Positions 46,706 to 55,465 of a DNA stretch of 64,000 bases are shown piece after piece (the first letter of the stretch is position 1; each line of letters starts with the position of its first letter). The stretch comes from Artemisia argyi (lineage: Eukaryota; Streptophyta; Magnoliopsida; Asterales; Asteraceae), in NCBI GenBank assembly GCA_030686995.1, contig JARVZY010002424.1, positions 496,001 to 560,000 of the forward strand, in the 5' to 3' direction. The position numbers and the translations under genes were made by a program. The notes under the pieces are model-generated. The model did no database searches, was not told the origin of the DNA, and worked only from the letters and a program-made list of their open reading frames with translations.

Positions 46706-47258
46706 TGTTGGATCAATATACTCTGATCAAACTACTTTGTAGCTTGTAAGGGTTTAACAATATTGAGTAAACTCAACACTATTAATATTGAAACACTGTT
46801 TGACCTTGTAAAGTATGCGGAATCTACTAACACAAAGCTTAAGAAGAACTTTTATATTAACCAGACTTAGAACCTGCTTTGTTACATAGATTCACTAACA
46901 ATCCCTAACTATTAACTTTGATCGACTTCTAAACTTATCTAAGACTTGTAAAACTTCTAAAACATATATCGACTAATACCTCTTAAGGCTCTTTATATAG
47001 ATAACCTTAAGTCGGTTTACAACATGTAATCCTTGAACGACAAGTCATTATCCCTAACTAATTCTAGAATATTCTCTTAATATTACACATTAATCCTTGT
47101 CTAATATTGCACATCAGTCCTTGCATCCTTCGAAGTACTTTAAGCATTCTTCATATCAGTAGTACTTTGACTTTATTCTTCAGCAGTACTTTGACTTTTG
47201 TTCTTCATGCAGCAGTACTTTGACATCCAGAAGCACTTTGATATTTCATATCCCAACA
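46706..47258 (-). repeat. 5' LTR of the SIRE element
   Basis: 553 bp, equal in length to the 3' LTR with about six base differences. Same AGTACTTTG cluster and TATATAAAG box. Confidence 0.95.
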
Positions 47259-50200
47259 TATGTAATTATAGTCCTTGGTTTATTCTAACATGGCAGGAAT
47301 GGCCCCTTGATTAACTTTGGATAAATTACAAAACCAACCCCTCAAAATTCTGCTTATTACATATTTAGTCCTTGTGGTTTATAAATAAACAAACAAACCA
47401 AACGGATCCTTATTCTTATTAGAAACCCAATCCAATCCAACTCCCTAACAAGCCCACCCCTGGCCCAACTCCCTACCAAGCCCACCCTTAATAAAATACT
47501 CCCTCCGGTCAAACTGGGTCAAACCCACACCCCAAACCGCCCTACTGTTCACCATCTTCCACCTATACCCCCAGCTATTACCCACTCTCCCCACCATCAC
47601 CTTCCACCTCACAACCCTAGCCACTTAGCAGTTAATGCTTTCCCACACCAATTTCACCTCAAAACCACCTCTACCCATAGTTTTCACCTAAAAGTCTCAC
47701 CACTTGGCTCCAAACTCCACAAAACTCACCATGACTTGTCCCCTCCACCTATACTACAAACAAGAAGCATTAATTGAATCAGAACTACCCACAACTGCTT
47801 TATAGGAATTTGGCGCCAAAAGTGAATTTAAACGGTTGAGATCAATTGGGCTAAATCAAGGGTTCAAATGAAGTGGGAAAGTCATCATTGACTGCAAAGA
47901 CCTCAAGGAGTCACTACAAATAGAGAAGGAAGCAGAGGAGATGAAGTATTAGTTTAGTTTTAGTTAATTGTAATCGTAGGTAGTGAAAAATTCTATTTTA
48001 GTTGTAATTTCATTCAAAACAGCTTGTACTCAGTTTGGTTAATGTAATCTCAACTCTAGTTAATCTTTAATTTAAATTTTCTTGTTTGAATCCGTATTTA
48101 GCAATTTTTGTGATTTTGACAAAATCACTTGAAACTGTTAAGTATTGTTTCATTGTTCCTTTAAGCTCATTTTATCTCATTTTGAAGTTGTCTTAAGTTT
48201 CTCAAAGCTCTGAAATAAGTTAGGCTTATATATTTAATATCTCAAAAATATATAAAAATAATAGGTAAAATAAAAATAAAATAAAAATTACTTGTTATGA
48301 TCAAGAAGCTGAGCAAGATAGCTTATTGAGGATCCTGGGTTAGAAGTTTCATGGGAAACATATAAGTGGTTCTTGGTTTGAAGTCCATGTGATATCACTG
48401 TAAGTTTTTACATTTTTCATGAATTTTTGTATCCTATTGTATCTTAGGTAATTTAGTAGTAATTTCAGTTCAATTATGCTAATTTAGTGTTTGAATAAAC
48501 TTAGATTTCATATTCAAGGTCTAGGTTGTGAATCTGCTTCATAAAACCTTCACAACATGTTTAGTAGGGGTGTTTGGATTAGGGTATTTCACCCCTAGAT
48601 TCTAAGTTTCAGCTGTTGGTTTTGGTTCTTGCATGCCTAGTCAAGTATTTTTAGGTCATAAGTAGTTTAAAACTCAGGTCTCAAGTCTTAAATAGTCAAA
48701 ATCATAGTGTATTTACCTACACAGTTAACTGTGTAGGAATTTGGTTCCCATAAGCCATCAATCCATCTCTTAAGTTGTTATTATAGCTCAATATAACATC
48801 ATTATAGCTTAATATTACATGTATAATCAGTAAAGATCAATCAAACCTCAGAAAAGTCAATTTAGCAAAGTTCTATCAAAAGTCAAAATTGTCATTTTCA
48901 GAAAATCTCAAATCTTGTGGGATTTTTGTAGATTTGTGTAATAGGTTTTAGAATCTAAAAATTGTTGTAGTCATAGTACCCCAGCTCAATTCTAGATTCC
49001 AACCTTTGCTATATTTTTAAGATTTTTTTTGTGGGTCCCACCCTTACTCAAAGACACCTGCAGGGCAAGGTATTGCCGTGCTGCAGCAGACTCACTCCAT
49101 CACCACCACTTTGGTGGTGATTTGTGACCACCTCAGTGGGCCCCACACCTCCAACTTAGGATTTCCCAACCCCCTCCTACCAGAGATCTTAAGTTGACCA
49201 TTAGTTTGACCTGGTACCCAGTGGACCCCACTTGGATTTGCCCTTGATCTTTGTCCCATTTTCTGTCTCAGTCCACAATAAGCAAGTGCTTATTGTGGCT
49301 TATTGGCTTATTCAGTGTTCCACTTGTGCTTTTTCTAGCTTATATATGTTTAATTAACTAAGCTGAACTAGATTTTACTACTGTGGACCCCACATAAGTA
49401 AATTGTAGCTCATTTCTTTGTTTGGTCAAACAAAGTCAACTGTGGAGCTTATTGCTTTCCACAGTGCTTATTAATAAGTTGTAAAATAATTGTTTTTACA
49501 AAAGTTGTCTATTTTTAGGTATAATATAGTTTTATAAAAGAAAAATCCAGAAAAGACAATATAAAAATAAGTGATAGTTTCTATTTAATATAATTTAGTT
49601 TTAATTTTCATTTTTAGATTTTTATTAAGTAAGTTGTGTTTTTATATTTTTATTAATTTCCTCTTATATTAAAGTATTTTTAGTAATTTTATTAGATTTT
49701 TATAATTTCATTTAGTATTTATTATAATTAATATTAGTTTTATTAATAAGTAATCAATAAATAAGTTTTAAATAGCATAATTAATTTTTATAAAGCAATA
49801 TCTAGTTTTTATATTTTTCCTAGCTTTTAAATGTTATAAAATAGTTTTATAAACTTTTTCATAATTTTCTAAGTTAATTTAGTATTATTAGTAATTCAAA
49901 ATAGTTTAATTAGTATAATTAATATAAATAGTTTTTAATTAATAAGAAATCCATAAAAAGACAAAAATATTTAATTTTATTTTTTATACTTTCTTCAAGT
50001 TTATTTTAAGTTTTAGAAATTATTTTTACAAGTTTTTAGTTTAATTTGTAGTGTTTATCATTTTTAGTTTGATATAAATTAGTTTAAATTAAATAGTTAA
50101 TTAGTTTTTAATTAAATAATTAATATTAAATAATAAAATAATCTAAAAAACAATTTTCTTTTTTATTTAATTTTCTTTTAAGTTTAAGTTTATAGAATTT

Positions 50201-50577
50201 TCAGTTTCAACCCCTGTAGTTTATTTTTCTTAAAACTCACATTTTTCTCAGCACGCAATCGCGTCTGATTTTTAATTTGGTTTACGTTTAAACGTTTTTA
50301 AATATCTAGGTTTCACGTAATCATTCCATTAGCTTATTTAAGTCATTTTATTTTATAAAACCCTAGTTTAATCACTCTCACACACTTTCATACCTTTCCT
50401 GTTCACATTCACTCGATCACAGATTCGTTTTTAATAAAACATCGCACACCTCGTTGGGACATTACGATCCGGGGAAACACTGTATTCCACGGAAGCATTT
50501 GCCTTAGACGTTTGACTTTTACGGTTGACCATTCACAAGTAGTTGATTAATAAAAGTTGACTGTTTGAGGCGAATCA

Positions 50578-51130
50578 ATAGCTTCATATTCATTTACGCC
50601 TTCTCTATACATAAAGTTATTCATGTCTCTGATTTCAATAACCATTGCAGAGTATATTTTAGAATATGATGAATCACAATAAAAAGTATATAATATAATT
50701 ACCATTTTGTGCAACAAATTGCATACTTAAAAAAAATATGTACCATATCAGATATGTTGCGTGTAATTCTCCACCAAAATGACAATAAAAACATATAAGA
50801 TAATCAAGTTATATTTTAAAGAACCAAAATATAAGAATTCAGACGGCATCCCAAGGGCGTTACGCTTTAGTTGGATCACTGTTCATTTGAGACAGAGAAT
50901 TACCCGTAACAAATCCTCCTATTCCTGCATTTTTGTACTCATTTTCAGATGATAATTCATAAAAATGGTATCAAAAGCCACGCATGAAGTATTATATATC
51001 CATACCGATACTATAGGAATGGTGGTTGCATCAGAACCAACAGAAAACATCATATCCTGCCAGCTTTCACAATATCAGAACCATAGCAGCCACAATAGCT
51101 TCTTTAAATCGGCTTGAAAGCTGTGAATAT
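50578..51130 (-). pseudogene. KAS pseudogene, 5' part
   Basis: On the minus strand, near 51060-51000, a peptide like DMMFSVGSDATTIPIV matches the ADMML.GGSDA.IIPIG region of KAS I/II enzymes. The next exon, starting at 50924 after an AATGCAG acceptor, reads IGGFVTGNSLSQMNSDPTKA, then TAA (50862-50860), then RPWDA, matching LGGFVACRALSQRN.DPTKASRPWD. Near 50602-50578 is GVNEYEA, the start of the exon cut by the LTR. Frameshifts and stops are frequent. The N-terminal third, with the catalytic cysteine, was not found. Together with 33885-34207 this gives one decayed gene copy, interrupted by about 16 kb. Confidence 0.8.
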
Positions 51131-52090
51131 AGTAACTTTATGCAAACTTTATTTGTAACCGAATGAGGGCTGCAATTTATAAAATGGGGTTAGGATTAAA
51201 ACTGAATTCAAATGTCCACAATATTCTACTATAATTAAGGAAATGATATTTCAGTTATACAAAATAAAAATGTTGCTATCATTTCGGTAATCTTTAAAAA
51301 CTAATCCATTTATGTAACACAACATGTATAGTTTGAATTTTATGGTTACTAATATCTATGGATATCACAACGGAAAGAAACAAAGCGAGGTTATATTAAG
51401 TCATATAAAACACATATTTTTGTGTGTTTGGAATTGCTAACTTTAAACTGTTTATTTGTTTAAAAGATAAGAATTTTTCTAGAAGTGCTTATATACTTTA
51501 AAATAATTAGATATGTAATCCATCCAAACACTCCAAACTACTTATCTAGTTTTAAAAGACGCAGATAAACATTCTGTCACTTCTGTAACTTAAGTCTGGT
51601 CCAAAATCAAATCTGTAATAGTGTGATCCAAAACGTACCTCATTCATAAATCTATAGCAGCCTAATCCAGAATTCCAGTCACACCCTATTCTTATTTCTA
51701 CAGTAGCCTGATCCAAACACCCTTTTAATTATCTCAAAACATGACATTATGAAATCAACAAAATCGAAAACAGAAATGACACACATAAAATTAGTAAGAG
51801 AGAATTTTAATCTTACAATAAGATCATTAATGATGCATTTGGAGTATTTTGATGTACTGCAAAACATGAGATCCATTTGCTCGATGGATTGCATAGTATG
51901 AACTCATATTACCATATCAGAAGCTACGTAATCATACGTTCAATAATGTTAAAACTTTAGATTCACAAAAAATAATAATGTCAAAAAGCATTACATTTAA
52001 CTATTAGTTTTATCTGATAACAAAAAAAAAATAAATAAATAAATAAATAGAATTTGATCTCAAATTTGACACCTTTCTATTGTAAATAAG
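51131..52090. other. Unassigned DNA between gene fragments
   Basis: No clear exon. The 71-codon minus-strand frame at 51679-51894 has no recognisable domain. It may be intron DNA of the captured fragments. Confidence 0.35.
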
Positions 52091-52781
52091 GTTTTTGATG
52101 TTTCTAAGGTGGTTAGACAGTGTGCTGATGCTTTGATGCGAGTTGGTGAGTAAGCAATGGGATCATATGGTCAAAAGACTATATTTGTTTTAAGAATGAC
52201 TAGCACTCGAATGGAACTATGGAACTATGAAGTGAGCCCACAAAGAATTCTTCCTCAACTTGGAGAGTCGTTGCCAGATCAAATAGCCGAACAAATCTAC
52301 AACTGTGCAGGCCAGATGGGCACTATTAGTTTCTTGATTTGTAATATATTAAAGGTGGAAATTTCAACCTATGTACTTTTATGGATAGGCTGATTTGAGT
52401 ATGTTTCTAAGCTACCAATTGAAAACCCATTTGAAGTTACCTTTAAAGGTAAATGTTTTAGAGCATAATATTTCTTTAAAAATTGACTAAACGTTGTTGG
52501 CGGGTTAACCCAACTTAGACGAGCACATATAATTACTTTACCTAGACCGTTTTCACCCGTCCGCAAACTTGCCATCTTGCAGCTTTTAAGTAATTCTGCA
52601 TACAATCGATCCTAGATCCAATTTTTATTTATGTTTGCAGCAAACAAACTTGCAGTGAATGCTATTTTTGTGTACACAATGAATGGCCAAATGCCAACAC
52701 TTTTGTTACGAAACCGACCAAACGCTTCAATATTTGCATTCATAAATGAAAACAGCATAAGAATGGCAATGAATTTGCAAT
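52091..52781 (+). pseudogene. Plastid-type pyruvate kinase fragment, two exons
   Basis: Exon 52091-52319 follows an AAATAAG acceptor and reads VFDVSKVVRQCADALM, then an in-frame TAA at 52151-52153, then GQKTIFVLRMTSTRMELW and LPQLGESLPDQIAEQIYNCA. It ends at G|GC, so the GT donor is probably mutated to GC. Exon 52641-52781 follows TATGTTTGCAG and reads ANKLAVNAIFVYT..., RPNASIFAF, MNLQWG. The exons join in frame (CAGQM then ANKLAV). This is the C-terminal part of plastid pyruvate kinase (phosphoenolpyruvate plus ADP to pyruvate plus ATP). Introns are kept, so it was copied as DNA. Stops and the missing N-terminal half make it non-functional. Confidence 0.82.
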
Positions 52782-52802
52782 GGGGAGGGACTAAAGTCAA
52801 AG

Positions 52803-52934
52803 CGAATTAACGATCTTTACTTTAGCCGACTCAAGGATCTATCAAACAACCAACAACTAGACCCACGTATGAGGTTTATGGTTCATGATGTTATCGATTT
52901 GAGATTAAACAACTGGATTCCAAGGCGGGAAGAG
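52803..52934 (+). pseudogene. eIF(iso)4G/eIF4G MIF4G-domain exon fragment
   Basis: Forty-four codons in one frame: [19 protein letters not shown], then [19 protein letters not shown], then IPRREE, followed by a GTAATA donor. This matches the end of the MIF4G domain of plant eIF(iso)4G, which binds eIF4A and eIF3 in translation initiation. No other exon of this gene was found. It begins only about 20 bases after the pyruvate kinase match with no intron between, so the two fragments are artificially fused. Confidence 0.85.
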
Positions 52935-53884
52935 GTAATATTATCATGGAAATTCATTAAAGTAGTCTAATAATATGAGTTTATACCAAAATATCCCTCG
53001 ATCTCATAATAATTGTGTTGCCCCCTCAAGTCTGCAAAGTACCTTGCAATGTAAAAAATAAAGTATATTTCCACAACTTATGAGTACTAAATTTTGTGGG
53101 ATTATGTTATATTCATATTTTGCGGAATTGGTTTTCTTATATTATTTTCAATGCATTTTCACACGCTCAAATATTCAACATATGTTCAACAAAGAGAGAT
53201 CTTAAACCGCAAAATTACTTATGGAATTAAGTGATATATCTGTATAAACTAAAAAATTTAGTTCATTATGTTAAAAAGACATCTGTAGTGGGTTATTTAG
53301 ATGAATTCTCACTTATTATACAATAAGTATCATGGGTTTTTTTGTCATTGTGAATATGAAAGCTTACGGAGATTCATACTAAAGCAGAAAAGAACATGGG
53401 GATTCGTCGTGGGTAAAACGCAAGTATACGAAACAAATGTGCTTTGACTGTCGTCAACTATGTTTTCTCAACATCTGAATTCATTTCTTGGATATGGGTT
53501 TTGTAAACCCTAAAATTTACGTAACCTAAAATTACGTATAAATTTGAAAATTTTAAAACCGTATAATACGTTTATTATTGAAAGTAAATGTTAACCTAAA
53601 ACTATATTAACCTAAAAAAATTTAATCAAAATGATGACAAATTAATGAGCTTTTAAAGAAATTCTTTAACACCTCATTACACCTCCTTGACCCATTTAAA
53701 ACAATTAATTAAATCGGCTCATTGAATTTTTGTTAAATACTATAACCGAACATTCTTAAAAATCTTTAAAGTCCAAAAGTGTAACTCCTAAACTAAATTC
53801 CCTTTTATGGCCTTAATTAATAGCCCAATTAAGATACATAACGGTATAAATTTTGGCCTGCTCCTTCGTTAACTTATAAGTGGA
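52935..53884. other. AT-rich DNA, nothing recognised
   Basis: After the eIF(iso)4G donor the DNA is AT-rich. I see no further exon. GTGGA at 53880-53884 is the target duplication of the gypsy-like element. Confidence 0.4.
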
Positions 53885-54090
53885 TGATGAGGCGAAAAAT
53901 GATCCGTTTTTAGGGGGTCATTTAAGCCCGAATCCGAATTTATTTGATCAAATATTGCCCTAAATCGTTCCTTTTGTGATTTTAGGTGTTTGGAGAGTGA
54001 ATTCTGGAAAAGAAGCCATTTTGGACGTTTTTGGAGCATAAAAGTGAAGAAAACGGCTAAGTACCAAATTTCCATGCTGAAGATACAAGG

Positions 54091-54311
54091 TGACGGCGTC
54101 AAGACTACCATCTTGACGGCGTCAGACATGAGGAATTAAATACCGTAGGTGGTGACGGCGTCAAACGCCTTCATGACGGCGTCAAAGTGGCAAGAATAAA
54201 ATACCGTGGTCGGTGACGGCGTCACATAGGCCGTCATAAGTGGATCAAGGCCGTCCGAGGAAGTATTTGGCGGCGAGGTGACGGCGTCACATGTAACTCT
54301 TGACGCCGTCA
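54091..54311 (+). promoter_or_regulatory. TGACGGCGTCA array in U3
   Basis: TGACGGCGTCA at 54091, 54114, 54153, 54174, 54214 and 54279, and TGACGCCGTCA at 54301, plus half sites at about 54229 and 54250. Each contains TGACG on both strands, the core bound by TGA-type bZIP factors. The array ends just before the TATA box. Confidence 0.6.
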
Positions 54312-54324
54312 GCCTACTTTTCCT

Positions 54325-54332
54325 ATATATAG
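54325..54332 (+). promoter_or_regulatory. TATA box of the gypsy-like LTR
   Basis: TATATATA in CCTATATATAGTTTTC, 14 bases after the motif array. Confidence 0.6.
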
Positions 54333-55299
54333 TTTTCTAGTTTTTTCATTAAAAAAGAGAGAAGTTTTGGTGAAACCCTAAAGACGATTTTGGTGCATCT
54401 TTTACAGGTTTTTCAAGGGTTCCAAACCCTTGATACCTTGCATTGTAATTGAGATAAGTATTCTTCCAATTCAATCAATATGTCTATGTGTTGGTTGTTT
54501 ATCTCTTGTTCTTGTCTCAATTCCATTATGCTAGGCTAGATCTCTTTTGTGTTTGCTTAGATCTAATGAAACCTAGATGTTGATTATGTGTTGATTACTT
54601 GTCTATTCTTGTTCTTGGATGAATGATTTATATGTTAGGCTTAAGAAAACTGGCAGATCTCCAAATGGTAACATGCTTGAACGTCTTAAGAAACATGAAC
54701 CGAGGCGTACTAGGTCTTTATTGGTTGTATTTAATGCATGAGCCACTGTTTACAATCCCTATAGTTGTGCTGGGTCATGGTGTAGGAGGAGATAAGAGCT
54801 CATAGAGTTGGGGAGTTATGTATGCCACCCCACGAATGGTATTAAGGAATACAATCCGTCATCCATACAAGTATAACAAGTAATTAACATGTAAAAGATA
54901 TCTAGGGAGTAGTGAAGTCTAAGTAAACACAATTTCTCCAAATACTGCTCACAACCTTAGTAATAATTAGTTTAATTTCATTTTTATTATTTTATTTTGA
55001 TTGCATCTTAGTTTTGGGTTAGTTGAATAGCAACTAATTCCGCCCACTCTATCAAAACCCGAGATTTTACTTGCTTTCATAAAAATATAAAAATACAAAA
55101 ATAATCATCTCTCACCTTTAGAACTATTAATTAGGTTTTCTAATCCTAGCGACACTATTCCTAAGCTGAACGATCAATCCCCCGGTACTTGTCACTATAC
55201 TATACTACAACGATCAGGTACACTGTCTGGTGGGGGTTGTAAGCTTCTCGAGATCCCTCGAGAGGTAAAGCAAGGTGCGATTCCCACGCATCAAGTTTT

Positions 55300-55318
55300 T
55301 GGCGCCGCAGCCCGGGGA
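55300..55318 (+). promoter_or_regulatory. Primer binding site, gypsy-like element
   Basis: TGGCGCCGCAGCCCGGGGA, seven bases after the 5' LTR, close to the tRNA-Asp complement TGGCGCCGTTGCCGGGGA used by Athila-type elements. Confidence 0.75.
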
Positions 55319-55465
55319 ATAGTTATTGTCTAGGTTAGGATTTATTTTTATTAGGTCTACTTGCTAGATTCCTTTCTAGTAGGATTTTATTTTTATTTTT
55401 TAGGTCTTCTTTAGTCTATCTTATTTCTTCGTGCCTTTGTTCGTAACCCTTTACCATCCGACATC

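Larger units (their letters stand above)
34897..47258 (-). mobile_element. Complete SIRE-type Ty1/copia retrotransposon
   Basis: 12,362 bp with perfect 5-bp duplication TATGT (34892-34896, 47259-47263). Two 553-bp LTRs differ at about six sites, five of them transitions (about 1.1%), suggesting an insertion a few hundred thousand years ago at commonly used plant rates. In element order: 5' LTR, Met-tRNA primer site, gag, pol, an antisense ORF, broken env-position ORFs, polypurine tract, 3' LTR. Gag and pol frames are open, but the RT catalytic box is mutated (YVYD). Confidence 0.95.
34208..50577. mobile_element. About 4.0-kb solo LTR (34208-34896 plus 47264-50577), hosting a SIRE element
   Basis: The left end is TGATGAGTGTCTAAATACTCATCA and the right end is ...GAGGCGAATCA, the same TGAT/ATCA ends as the other gypsy-type LTRs here. 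Flanks are ATAGG (34203-34207) and ATAGC (50578-50582), differing by one base. Removing it and one flank copy rejoins the minus-strand KAS frame as NEYEAI then IYCFGENSE, which supports both ends. A TATA-like TTATAAAACCC near 50354 fits an R/U5 of about 200 bp. The left arm has many TTTAGTCCCT and GGTCCCTGG phrases repeated every 60-70 bases. No internal region was found, so I call it solo. The SIRE element and its 5-bp duplication account for 12,367 bases. Confidence 0.65.
53885..55293 (+). repeat. 5' LTR of the gypsy-like element
   Basis: 1409 bp, TGAT...ATCA. U3 holds the TGACGGCGTCA array, followed by a TATA box at about 54325. The region near 54620-54800 is open for 60 codons, but it is LTR DNA. 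Confidence 0.95.

Noticed and set aside
50641..50700. Alternative right end for the 4-kb LTR at TCACA before ATAAA, pairing with ATAAA at 34196-34200
   Set aside because: It gives a 5-bp match, but the KAS reading frame joins correctly only with the end at 50577.
54623..54805. 60-codon frame found identically at 61224-61406
   Set aside because: It lies at the same place in both LTRs of the gypsy-like element and is not a separate gene.
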